From contig CAJMRT010000058.1 in NCBI GenBank assembly GCA_905215855.1, forward strand, positions 1 to 9,311: 9,311 nt of DNA, read 5' to 3'. The notes below the pieces were generated by a model. The model made no database searches. It had not been told where the DNA came from and worked only from the letters and a program-made list of their open reading frames with translations. Positions 1-6,805 of this stretch are shown one piece after another. The position numbers and the translations under genes are program-made. Within the stretch, counting starts at the first letter, position 1, and every line of letters starts with the position of its first letter. The DNA comes from an uncultured bacterium (lineage in GTDB: Bacteria; Bacillota; Clostridia; Oscillospirales; Acutalibacteraceae).

Positions 1-9
1 GAAAAATTT

Positions 10-1173
10 ATGAAAAGAGTATTATCTCTTGCAATCGTTTTGATGCTTGCATTTTCATGCGTGTTCACAGCGTTTGCACAGACAGACGACACAGCGTCAC
101 CCGATGAGGCAAAAAAGGTAACAGAGCTTAAAATTACAAAGCTCCCCGACAAGCTTACATACACATCAGAAGATGTGATTGAACCTGATATTGATTTATC
201 AAAAATCGCAGACGAAAATGCAACAGAAGAAAGCCTAATCAAGTATTTCAGTCAGTTCAATCTTGAACTCAAACTTGACCTTACAGGTATGGAAATTGAA
301 GCTGTTTACAGTGACGGTACAACCGAAAAGGTTGATGCTAAGGACTGCAAAGCTGAGCTTGCTGATCCGTTTAATTACGGCGAAGTAATTAAGGCATTGA
401 TTGAATCTGAGAAAAATATGCCTGATTTTACAGAAGATATGACCGAGGATGAGTTTAAAAAAATTGTTAATGAATTAAGCTCAAAGCTTTACGGTATGAT
501 TTACAGAGAGTATACTGTAAATGTATCATATCAGGATGCACAGACAAGCTATAAAATCAACTTTAAAAACATATGGCCGGATGTACCTCAGCTTGATGAG
601 CGTTATGAGGTTGTTTCCGTAAAGGCTCCCGAAAAGGTGAACTACACAAAGGCTGATACTGATTTCTTCTATGAGGCTGATATGCCGTATGACGGAAGTC
701 CCGAAAGCAAGAAATACTACGATGAAACATATTTCTATCCCGAATTTAAAGGTCTTGAAGTTACTGTAAAGGACAAAATTACAGGCAAAACTTACACAAA
801 GACTTTTGACGGCACAGAGGAAGATATGGTATATATAAGTTCTGTTGATGCTCGCCCCGATGTCACAATGACAAATCTTGAAGTTTATGTTATGGGTGAT
901 GTAAACGAATGGCTCAATCTTCCCGAAGATGAAGAGTATTCAACAGAAGTTACAGGCACATTCAAGGTTAACTACTATGCAAACGGAGTTCCTTCAAAAG
1001 ATATTTCTTCAACAAAAGATACTGCAACAAAGGATACAGTAACAAAATCTGCAACAGGCGGCAACGGTGCAGTTCAGACAGGTAACCCGATGACTGCTGT
1101 TTCGGTTGCACTTGTAATGCTCGTTGCAAGCGGTGCAATGTTCGTTTGCTACAGAAGAAAGATTGAAAAGTAA
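10..1173 (+). CDS. Secreted surface protein with two Ig-like repeats and a C-terminal anchor
   Basis: 387 aa. Residues 1-23 form a signal peptide (MKR, hydrophobic core, AFA before Gln24, a type I cleavage site); Cys17 is not in a good lipobox because Phe is at -2. Two regions resemble degenerate bacterial Ig-like (Big_3-type) repeats: about 37-115, opening with I-x-K-x-P-x-K-x-x-Y-T and containing LTGMEIEAVYSDGT, and about 199-330, opening with VKAPEKVNYT and containing GLEVTVKD. A Ser/Thr/Lys-rich linker with TKDT-type repeats (about 332-350) leads to QTGNP (356-360), a hydrophobic helix (361-381) and RRK. This tripartite tail looks like a sorting signal, but it lacks a standard LPxTG, so it could be a non-canonical sortase substrate or simply membrane-anchored. 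Acidic overall; no catalytic motif seen and no specific function proposed. Only 9 bases lie upstream in the window, so its ribosome site cannot be judged; the signal peptide supports this ATG. Confidence 0.5.
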   Translation: MKRVLSLAIVLMLAFSCVFTAFAQTDDTASPDEAKKVTELKITKLPDKLTYTSEDVIEPDIDLSKIADENATEESLIKYFSQFNLELKLDLTGMEIEAVYSDGTTEKVDAKDCKAELADPFNYGEVIKALIESEKNMPDFTEDMTEDEFKKIVNELSSKLYGMIYREYTVNVSYQDAQTSYKINFKNIWPDVPQLDERYEVVSVKAPEKVNYTKADTDFFYEADMPYDGSPESKKYYDETYFYPEFKGLEVTVKDKITGKTYTKTFDGTEEDMVYISSVDARPDVTMTNLEVYVMGDVNEWLNLPEDEEYSTEVTGTFKVNYYANGVPSKDISSTKDTATKDTVTKSATGGNGAVQTGNPMTAVSVALVMLVASGAMFVCYRRKIEK

Positions 1174-1210
1174 ATCAAATAATTGACACTCATTTTTCTT
1201 AATATTCAGA

Positions 1211-1249
1211 CAACTGCCCCCGAATCTTTCAAAGGTTCGGGGGCAGTTG
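1211..1249 (+). terminator. Hairpin after the surface-protein gene
   Basis: Perfect 14-bp GC-rich stem (1211-1224 with 1236-1249) with an 11-base loop, 37 bp after the stop of the surface-protein gene. The following T tract is weak (TGTGTTCTGT), so this is a likely but imperfect Rho-independent terminator for the plus-strand gene. Confidence 0.5.
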
Positions 1250-1257
1250 TGTTCTGT

Positions 1258-1300
1258 AAAAAACGAAACGGCAACGGAAAAATTTATCCCGTTGCCGTTT
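1258..1300 (-). terminator. Rho-independent terminator of the minus-strand operon
   Basis: Perfect 12-bp stem (1266-1277 with 1289-1300), 11-base loop. Read on the minus strand it is followed by TTTCG and then six T (complement of the A run 1258-1263). It lies 23 bp after the proX stop and is the natural end of the gntR-ABC-proX transcript. Confidence 0.5.
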
Positions 1301-1323
1301 AATACTTTTAATGATTTCTACAC

Positions 1324-1869
1324 TTAATCTTCACCGACAAGTTTTACTGTTGTTGCTGTGTGGTGAACCGCATCAAGATATTTTCCGAAAACATCGGCGG
1401 TTTTAATTTTTAAACTTGATGTGTTTACACACGGATGACAACCGACATATTCGCCCTTGAGGACATCTTCGTCAACAAGAAGTCTTACTCTGTTGTTCTT
1501 GTCATTCATCAGCCCCATAACGCTAACCGCACCCGGCTTTATGTCGAGAAATTCAAGCATAAATTCGGGAGATGCAAATGAAAGCCTTGCACTGCCGATT
1601 TGCTTTGACAGTTCCTTTGTTTTAAAAGGCTTGTCACCCGGCATCATAAGAAGATAAAAGTCGGTTTTCTGCCTGTTGCAAAGGAACAGATTTTTGCAAA
1701 TAAGCACATCAAGCACTGCGTCAATTTCGTTGCAAGCCTCCATTGTGTCAGCGTGTCCGTGGTCGGTTCGCTGATATTCAATTCCAAGGCTGTCGAGAAG
1801 GTCATATACTCTGATTTCACGGTCTTCTCTGCCTGTTAAGTCGGTTGGTCTGCCGTTGTAAAGTTCCAT
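1324..1869 (-). CDS. proX: ProX/YbaK-family prolyl-tRNA editing deacylase
   Basis: 181 aa. Matches the free-standing prolyl-tRNA editing family (YbaK/ProX/INS-like), which hydrolyses Ala mischarged on tRNA-Pro in trans to prolyl-tRNA synthetase, in the cytoplasm. Visible family features: a short N-terminal helical segment (RVYDLLDSLGIEY, about 20-32), the catalytic-type lysine in CKNLFL (Lys59), the GDKPFKTKEL stretch (78-87), GAVSVMGLMND (113-123), equivalent to the family's GSVSPFGL-type loop, and GCHPCVNTSSL (143-153) with His145 and Asn149. Length is normal for the ProX subfamily. It starts 37 bp after the permease stop on the same strand, with a weak ribosome site (GCAGG), so it may be the last gene of that operon, although its role is not obviously linked to transport. 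The exact substrate (Ala, Cys or other amino acid) cannot be read from sequence. This proX is not the glycine-betaine binding protein of the same name. Confidence 0.5.
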   Translation of the reverse strand: MELYNGRPTDLTGREDREIRVYDLLDSLGIEYQRTDHGHADTMEACNEIDAVLDVLICKNLFLCNRQKTDFYLLMMPGDKPFKTKELSKQIGSARLSFASPEFMLEFLDIKPGAVSVMGLMNDKNNRVRLLVDEDVLKGEYVGCHPCVNTSSLKIKTADVFGKYLDAVHHTATTVKLVGED

Positions 1870-1906
1870 CTAAAAAACCTGCTTTCATAAGAATTTGTGC
1901 CTGCAA

Positions 1907-4057
1907 TCAATATATGCTGTCATCAATGTCCGATACGCTGTCTGAGTAATCAGAATCATCGTAATAGTAGTCATCATAATAATCGTCATATGTGATTATA
2001 CTTGTTCCGTTATAATCATCGTTTGCCTTGACATACATATTTTTGTCGAGCATACCGAGATCCTGCAAAACCTCAATTGTCTTTGTAAAGCTTCTCGGAA
2101 TAACATAGGATGCGGTTGTGTAAGCAGTGTCGGAATCTGCAGATTTGTAATAGGATGACAGATCTGAAATGTAAATATTGTAGGGTGCGCCTGTTGCAAG
2201 CTGTATTACACATACAACATCCGGAACGGATTCAACTAGTGTACTGTAATCTGAATAATCAGGGTCGGCTGAACCATAGAATGTGTTACTGTATCCGACA
2301 ACTTTTTTAAATTCTTCATCACTGCAGTTGTCAATATCTTCAAGGAAAGCGTCCTTGATGCGTTTGTATGCCTCGCTGGGACCTGTGCGTGCAACCGACT
2401 GGCTGTCATCACCGTAATAGCCTGAAGCAATGCGGTTTACAACCAAGTCAGCGTGCTTTTTCTCCGTATCTTTGCGGTTAAATCCAAAAACTGCAAATTC
2501 ACTCAAATCATCGTATTCCGCCTTTGCAATAGGACTGTAGGTTTTGATATAACCCTTTGAATTTATTATATCCGTGTTGTCGTCATCGTATAGGGCATCC
2601 GTATCATAAAATGCGTTGAATCTGTTGTATGCCCTTGTAATAACGCTACCGTCATTGAGCTTGTATGCGTATCCGCAGTATGGCTGCGAAAGCTCTTTGC
2701 TAAAGAACAGAAAGTTGTCCGTAAACATTGAAACCCATGTGTTCTTAAACTTGTTCTGAATTGAATAGTTACGCTTGTTGATAAGATTTGAATGTGAGTT
2801 GGTGATAAAAGTGATTGTGTCCTTGTCGGTTATATCATCAGACATATTTCTCAGGCTGCTGTTTGTAACCTTGTCCAAGTTTTGAAAGTTTGAACCTTCC
2901 TCAAAAAATCCCGCACTCTTAATATCCTTTACCTTTGGAACATAACTGTTGTAGCCGAATGAATCAAAACAGCAAAGTGCCACGCCTACGCAGCTCACAA
3001 CAATCAATGCACCGAGAGGAATAGCTGTTTTTACAAGCTTTGAAAAACCTCTGTAGAGAATGAGATGTGTGATTATGTAAACAGGAACGCTTGCAAGAAT
3101 AAAGCCGAAAACGAATCCGCCAAATCCGCCGAGTACATTTACCGAGCCGAAAAGTACACCGAGGAACATACCTGCAAGGAATGAAACAAGCACCTTGATA
3201 ATGTAGCAGGGAAGATGGAAAGCAAATGCCGACTGCGCTCTTTCAGCTTTTCTTTTTCTTGCAAGAAAAGCGGCAAGCACAAGGCATACTGCCGAGAAAA
3301 TCAACCAGTAAATAACATTTATTCCGTCATATGCCGCAAGCGGATTGAGTGCATTCATAATTATGCTGTCTTTAAAAATACCGACAAAAAATCCGTCAAA
3401 ACAGCCTACAATAATTCCTTTAATGAATATTGCCGAAAGCGGATAAGCTACGCACACCGCAACAAACATAAGAACCGAGTTGAGCATTGTTCCGCAGCAA
3501 ACTGCAATAAGACCGAAAAATGCGATTGATGCGAGTGTACCCATACATATTTCGGGGAATAATTTTGTTAAGTCGGTGACAACCGAGTGTCCCGAACAAA
3601 CCGATATAATGGAAATTACGCTGAGAAAGAAAATCGCAGGGATAATCGACATAAGGTAAGCCGATGCGGATTTTGTGATGAAAAGCGTTGCTCTTCCAAT
3701 CGGCAATGAACCGTATAAATCCGCCTTGCGTTTGTTGTGCAGATACGAATAAATTCGCACTGTATAGATGATTGTAAATACTATCGAGATAAGATAGATG
3801 AGTGATGCCGAGGTGTACTGGAAGAGTTCCATTTCAGCGATACCGCTGTTTGTAATGCCTGCAAAACTCAGGCTTGAAAGCATCATTGAAAAAGTTGAAT
3901 CGTTTCCGAGTACAACGCAGATTGTAAGGCATACCGTAATTACAACAGCCGAAATGATTGCGAACACAATGAGGAATGTATTGCAGGACTTGAGGTCGCT
4001 GAGAAAGAATGACAGCGCCTGTTTCAGTCTGCTTTTAAAGGATGTTTTCTGTGTCAT
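1907..4057 (-). CDS. ABC-2 type transporter permease with large extracytoplasmic domain
   Basis: 716 aa from the chosen ATG. The first ~370 residues hold about nine hydrophobic segments (approx. 27-50, 80-104, 131-155, two in 170-222, 250-268, 285-307, 315-337, 350-370). After the second comes a cytoplasmic loop, RKADLYGSLPIGRATLF, characteristic of ABC-2 permeases partnered with YtrB-like ATPases. The last ~345 residues are hydrophilic and, by segment count, probably lie outside the membrane. The C-terminus is extraordinarily rich in Asp and Tyr: 11 Asp, 8 Tyr and 5 Ser in the last 29 residues. The start overlaps the ATPase gene by 23 bp, pointing to translational coupling. A GTG at 4078 could add 7 residues but has a poorer ribosome site. 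It probably forms an export or membrane-stress complex with the neighbouring ATPase; the substrate is unknown. Family assignment is good, substrate assignment is not possible. Confidence 0.5.
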   Translation of the reverse strand: MTQKTSFKSRLKQALSFFLSDLKSCNTFLIVFAIISAVVITVCLTICVVLGNDSTFSMMLSSLSFAGITNSGIAEMELFQYTSASLIYLISIVFTIIYTVRIYSYLHNKRKADLYGSLPIGRATLFITKSASAYLMSIIPAIFFLSVISIISVCSGHSVVTDLTKLFPEICMGTLASIAFFGLIAVCCGTMLNSVLMFVAVCVAYPLSAIFIKGIIVGCFDGFFVGIFKDSIIMNALNPLAAYDGINVIYWLIFSAVCLVLAAFLARKRKAERAQSAFAFHLPCYIIKVLVSFLAGMFLGVLFGSVNVLGGFGGFVFGFILASVPVYIITHLILYRGFSKLVKTAIPLGALIVVSCVGVALCCFDSFGYNSYVPKVKDIKSAGFFEEGSNFQNLDKVTNSSLRNMSDDITDKDTITFITNSHSNLINKRNYSIQNKFKNTWVSMFTDNFLFFSKELSQPYCGYAYKLNDGSVITRAYNRFNAFYDTDALYDDDNTDIINSKGYIKTYSPIAKAEYDDLSEFAVFGFNRKDTEKKHADLVVNRIASGYYGDDSQSVARTGPSEAYKRIKDAFLEDIDNCSDEEFKKVVGYSNTFYGSADPDYSDYSTLVESVPDVVCVIQLATGAPYNIYISDLSSYYKSADSDTAYTTASYVIPRSFTKTIEVLQDLGMLDKNMYVKANDDYNGTSIITYDDYYDDYYYDDSDYSDSVSDIDDSIY

Positions 4058-4931
4058 AACCTGCAACCCCCATTTCACTTATAAAGATTTCTTCCAAAGT
4101 CATCGGAACGGCTGAAATATAAATCGGCTTGAGCTCCTGCAATTTAGGCATAAACTCTTCTTCTGTTCCTTTGATTGTAAGATTAAATATATTTCCGTTC
4201 TTCCACATATTTATAACATTGATTTCTTTGAAGAATGAATTATCGGGAACATCTGTGAACGCAATCTGAACCTTGCGAAGTCCGAGTTTGATTTCATCAA
4301 TTTCCCTTTCAAGCAAAAGGTTGCCCTTGTGCATAAGACAAATTCTGTCACACAATTCTTCAAGTTCACGCAAATTGTGCGATGCAATGATAACGGTCAT
4401 ATCGTTTGCCGAAACATTGTCAATGATAATTTTTTTCACAAGTTTGCGTACAACAGGGTCGAGTCCATCAAAAATTTCATCAAGCAAAAGGTATCTCGGA
4501 CAGGTTGAAAGTGCCAATATCAAAGCCGCTTGTCTTTGCATACCCTTTGACATATCAATTATCCTTGCATCGGGATCAATCGGGAAAATTGAACAGAAAT
4601 TTTTGAAAGCATTTTCGTTCCAGTTTGGGTAAAGACTGCGGAAAAGGAACGCAGTGTTTTCAAGAGTTGCACTGTTTGAAAAATAGGGATAGTCGGGAAT
4701 GAAAAAACATTCTCCCTTTACGGACGGATTGTCAAAAATGTTTTGTCCGTTAATTTTGACTTCGCCCTTATCGGCATCAAAAACACCCGCAATAATTCGC
4801 AAAAGAGTTGATTTTCCGCCGCCGTTGCTTCCGACAATTCCCAGAACAGAACCTCTGTTTATGTCAAGCGTGAAATCGTCAACGGCAGTTATTTTGCCGA
4901 ATCTTTTTGTTATATTTCTAACTTCAATCAT
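4035..4931 (-). CDS. ABC transporter ATP-binding protein, YtrB/BcrA-like
   Basis: 298 aa cytoplasmic ATPase that should energise the downstream permease. Visible motifs: Walker A GSNGGGKST (34-42), ABC signature MSKGM (127-131, in place of LSGGQ), Walker B YLLLDE (147-152, catalytic Glu152), D-loop GLDP (156-159) and the switch His185 in IIASHNL. The usual Q-loop position reads IPDYPYF (78-84), with Asp where Gln is typical. A C-terminal ~90-residue extension ends with TLEEIFI, as in multidrug/antibiotic-type ABC-2 ATPases. The start was set at 4931 rather than the upstream in-frame 5021 because residue 1 then begins the canonical MIEVRNITKRFG and an AAGGAGG lies 8 bases upstream; the longer version would run through gntR. 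It overlaps the end of gntR by 8 bp and the permease start by 23 bp. The transported substrate is unknown. Confidence 0.5.
   Translation of the reverse strand: MIEVRNITKRFGKITAVDDFTLDINRGSVLGIVGSNGGGKSTLLRIIAGVFDADKGEVKINGQNIFDNPSVKGECFFIPDYPYFSNSATLENTAFLFRSLYPNWNENAFKNFCSIFPIDPDARIIDMSKGMQRQAALILALSTCPRYLLLDEIFDGLDPVVRKLVKKIIIDNVSANDMTVIIASHNLRELEELCDRICLMHKGNLLLEREIDEIKLGLRKVQIAFTDVPDNSFFKEINVINMWKNGNIFNLTIKGTEEEFMPKLQELKPIYISAVPMTLEEIFISEMGVAGYDTENIL
4067..4071 (-). promoter_or_regulatory. Ribosome site deciding the permease start
   Basis: GGGGG followed by TT on the minus strand, 9 bases before ATG 4057. This favours that ATG over the in-frame GTG at 4078. It is a G-rich variant rather than the AGGAGG used by the two upstream genes. 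Confidence 0.5.
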
Positions 4932-5301
4932 CCTCGCCGCCTCCTTCATATACAGAATTGATGATGTCAATGAGCTGTTCACGGGGAACACTGTACAGCT
5001 CTGCATTTTTTGCGGCATCACGGAATGTTTTGAGAGCCATTTCTTTGAAAGCTGTATTTTCCGTCAACTTGTCTGTCAAAAATGTTCCTCGTCCGACAGT
5101 TGAATAGATGTAGCCTTCTGTTTCAAGAACACGATATGCCTTTGCAACCGTGTTCGGGTTTACTCCGATTTCCTGAGCTACCGTTCGTACAGGCGGCAAC
5201 CTGTCACCCGACTTGAACACACCTGCCGATGCAAGTTTGATTACATTGTTGCAAATCTGTTCATAAATCGGCACACGGCTTGTGAAATCAATTGTGAACA
5301 T
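4924..5301 (-). CDS. GntR-family transcriptional regulator, YtrA subfamily
   Basis: 125 aa. Residues ~10-75 form a GntR winged helix-turn-helix: VPIYEQICNNVIKLASAGVFKSGDRLPPVRTVAQEIGV-type start, recognition helix around NPNTVAKAYRVLE, and wing YIYSTVGRGTFL. The C-terminal ~50 residues are a short helical extension with no effector domain, which is the YtrA hallmark; these proteins usually repress an adjacent ABC transporter operon and respond to cell-envelope stress or antibiotics. The ATG has a perfect AAGGAGG (5308-5314) 6 bases upstream. First gene of the gntR-ATPase-permease operon, and its promoter is overlapped by a palindrome that is probably its own operator. Subfamily assignment is firm; the inducer is unknown. 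Confidence 0.5.
   Translation of the reverse strand: MFTIDFTSRVPIYEQICNNVIKLASAGVFKSGDRLPPVRTVAQEIGVNPNTVAKAYRVLETEGYIYSTVGRGTFLTDKLTENTAFKEMALKTFRDAAKNAELYSVPREQLIDIINSVYEGGGEDD
4940..4946 (-). promoter_or_regulatory. Ribosome site deciding the ATPase start
   Basis: AAGGAGG on the minus strand, inside the 3' end of gntR, 8 bases before ATG 4931. It fixes the ATPase start and implies coupled translation of the two genes. Confidence 0.5.
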
Positions 5302-5357
5302 AGCCGTCCTCCTTTTTTATATGTGAAATTGTATAATATGGCTAATTCTACAGTTAA

Positions 5358-5386
5358 ATTGTAACATTTAATTGTACCATTGTCAA
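5358..5386 (-). promoter_or_regulatory. Sigma-A promoter of the gntR-ABC operon
   Basis: On the minus strand: TTGACA (5386-5381), exactly 17 bases, then TACAAT (5363-5358). The -35 is perfect and the -10 matches 5 of 6. It lies about 57 bases before the gntR start. A further AT-rich TATTAT lies closer to the gene (around 5332-5338) and could be a second -10. Confidence 0.5.
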
Positions 5387-5394
5387 TGTACAAT
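5371..5394. promoter_or_regulatory. Palindromic operator candidate over the gntR promoter
   Basis: ATTGTAC (5371-5377) is repeated inverted as GTACAAT (5388-5394), and the interior continues as ATTG/CAAT (5379-5382 and 5384-5387) with one unpaired base on the left arm. The site covers the -35 of the gntR promoter, the expected position for a YtrA-type repressor. Extra ATTGTA half-sites occur at 5328-5333 and 5358-5363. Operator function is inferred. Confidence 0.5.
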
Positions 5395-5503
5395 TTTAAT
5401 TTAAAAGACAGTTTGAGAAATTTTTAAAAGAACTTAAAAAGAATAAAACAGCCAAAACCGTCAATAACTATTGTAAAGACAAAACCGATAAAAATTCAGA
5501 TTC

Positions 5504-5508
5504 GGGGG
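5504..5508 (+). promoter_or_regulatory. Ribosome site deciding the sigG TTG start
   Basis: GGGGG followed by TA, 7 bases before TTG 5516. It supports a TTG start; no ATG or GTG gives the correct family N-terminus. Confidence 0.5.
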
Positions 5509-5515
5509 TAATTCT

Positions 5516-6298
5516 TTGCAATACGGAAAAGTTGAAATCTGCGGAGTAAATACATCACAGCTTAAACTGCTCAAAGAAAGTGAAAAACGGGAATTGCTTA
5601 ATACAATCAGAAACGGTTCTCCTGCCGAAAAGAAAAAAGCAAGGGATAAGATGATTAACGGTAATTTAAGGCTTGTCCTTTCTGTTATTCAGAGGTTTAC
5701 AAACAGGGGAGAGAATCCCGATGATTTGTTTCAAGTGGGTGTTATCGGACTAATCAAGGCGATTGACAACTTTGACCCGACCCTTGATGTGCGGTTCAGT
5801 ACCTACGGAGTGCCTATGATAATCGGTGAAATACGGCGATTTTTGCGTGATAACAACGCCGTCAGGGTTTCACGCTCAATGAGGGACACCGCCTACCGTG
5901 CAATGCAGATAAAAGAACAGCTCACCAACAAAAATAACCGTGAGCCGACTATTGAAGAAATTGCCAAAATTATGGAAATGCCGAAAGAGCAGGTTGTGCT
6001 TGCACTTGAAGCGATTGTTGAACCGGTGTCGCTTTATGAGCCTGTATTTTCGGACGGAAACGATACAATATATGTTATGGATCAAATCGGCGACAAAAAC
6101 GATGATTCCACTTGGCTTGAAGAAATAGCCGTAAAAGAGGCAATCTCAAACCTTTCCGACAGAGAAAAACGGATTCTTTCAATGAGATTTTTTCGTGGCA
6201 AAACTCAGATGGAAGTTGCGGCTGAAATCGGCATTTCACAGGCACAGGTCAGCCGTATTGAAAAAGGTGCTCTCGATACTATAAAGAAAAACATTTAG
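5516..6298 (+). CDS. sigG: RNA polymerase sporulation sigma factor SigG
   Basis: 260 aa, the same length as Bacillus subtilis sigma-G. It directs late forespore transcription during endospore formation. The N-terminal KVEICGV (5-11) is the sigma-G hallmark. Region 2 (about 50-112) contains NLRLVLSVIQRF, DDLFQVGVIGLIKAIDNFD and FSTYGVPMIIGEIRRFLRD; region 3 covers about 115-175; region 4 (about 205-260) ends with the helix-turn-helix GKTQMEVAAEIGISQAQVSRIEK. Asn48 in INGN corresponds to the Asn that in B. subtilis sigma-G is linked to binding of the anti-sigma factor CsfB (Gin) and differs in sigma-F (from memory of that literature). The start is TTG; the N-terminus aligns end to end with known SigG proteins, supporting this choice. 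In many relatives sigG follows spoIIGA-sigE; here it stands alone, divergent from the gntR operon. I looked for a sigma-F/G type promoter upstream and saw no convincing match. Confidence 0.5.
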   Translation: MQYGKVEICGVNTSQLKLLKESEKRELLNTIRNGSPAEKKKARDKMINGNLRLVLSVIQRFTNRGENPDDLFQVGVIGLIKAIDNFDPTLDVRFSTYGVPMIIGEIRRFLRDNNAVRVSRSMRDTAYRAMQIKEQLTNKNNREPTIEEIAKIMEMPKEQVVLALEAIVEPVSLYEPVFSDGNDTIYVMDQIGDKNDDSTWLEEIAVKEAISNLSDREKRILSMRFFRGKTQMEVAAEIGISQAQVSRIEKGALDTIKKNI

Positions 6299-6307
6299 CC
6301 GTAAGTG

Positions 6308-6339
6308 CAAAACAGCTGTTCAGTCGGACGGCTGTTTTG
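6308..6339 (+). terminator. Terminator after sigG
   Basis: Hairpin of 14 pairs including two G-U wobbles (6308-6321 with 6326-6339), tetraloop AGTC, 9 bp after the sigG stop, with a short mixed T tail (TGTTTGC). It probably isolates sigG from the yerC operon. Confidence 0.5.
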
Positions 6340-6410
6340 TGTTTGCATAAATTCATGTGTAAAAAATCACAGGCAAATTTCGTAAAAAAAGACGAAAAAG
6401 CAGTTTTTAC

Positions 6411-6439
6411 TTTACTTTCGTACTTTTGTGTGTTAAAAT
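6411..6439 (+). promoter_or_regulatory. Probable sigma-A promoter of the yerC operon
   Basis: TTTACT (6411-6416; 4 of 6 to TTGACA), 17-base spacer, TAAAAT (6434-6439; 5 of 6 to TATAAT). It gives a leader of roughly 55-60 bases before the yerC start. An imperfect A/T-rich inverted repeat (GTAAAAA 6382-6388 with TTTTTAC 6404-6410) lies just upstream and is probably compositional. Confidence 0.5.
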
Positions 6440-6502
6440 TTTAGTGTATGAAAACATATTGTTTGCAAAATTTACGGAAACAAAATTAAGGAGGAAACGG
6501 TT

Positions 6503-6805
6503 TTGAATTCAAAGTTGAAAAATGATTCTACCGACTATTTATTCAAGGCAATTCTTTCTCTTGAAAACGAGGAAGATTGCTATCGCTTTTTTGAAGATTT
6601 ATGCACAAGTGCAGAGCTTAAAGCCATGTCACAGCGCCTTGTTGTTGCAAAAATGCTTACCGAAAAAAAAGTATATACCGAAATTGTTAAGGAAACAGGT
6701 GCGTCAACTGCAACTATCAGCCGAGTGAAAAGAGCGTTGTTCGACAACGATACATACGGCTACACGCTTGTGCTTGACCGAATTAAAAACGGAGAAAAAG
6801 AGTAA
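6503..6805 (+). CDS. yerC: YerC/YecD-family TrpR-related DNA-binding protein
   Basis: 100 aa. Matches the small YerC/YecD family with a Trp-repressor fold. DYLFKAILSLENEEDCYRFFEDLCT (about 10-35) precedes the family core ELKAMSQRLVVAKML (about 38-52) and a helix-turn-helix VYTEIVKETGASTATISRVKRAL (about 57-79). By family it is a cytoplasmic DNA-binding regulator, but its target and ligand are not known, and there is no tryptophan gene nearby to suggest a TrpR role. The start is TTG with a perfect AAGGAGG (6488-6494) 8 bases upstream. Its TAA stop shares one base with the ATG of the methyltransferase gene (TAATG), so the two are translationally coupled. First gene of yerC-methyltransferase-hslO. 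Confidence 0.5.
   Translation: MNSKLKNDSTDYLFKAILSLENEEDCYRFFEDLCTSAELKAMSQRLVVAKMLTEKKVYTEIVKETGASTATISRVKRALFDNDTYGYTLVLDRIKNGEKE

Noticed and set aside
3215..3529. Plus-strand 104-aa frame, and other plus-strand frames inside the ABC operon
   Set aside because: Cys/Asn/Lys-rich shadows of the permease and ATPase genes without ribosome sites or family resemblance.
4932..5021. Longer ATPase version starting at 5021
   Set aside because: The extra 30 residues lie within gntR in another frame, do not resemble ABC ATPases, and lack the ribosome site that precedes 4931.
5440..5475. Possible sigma-F/G promoter (GAATA, then CAATAACTA) upstream of sigG
   Set aside because: The -10 does not fit the CATnnTA pattern with correct spacing; AT-rich DNA gives such matches by chance.
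6382..6410. GTAAAAA/TTTTTAC inverted repeat upstream of the yerC promoter
   Set aside because: A- and T-runs give inverted repeats easily; the arms are low complexity and the loop is long.
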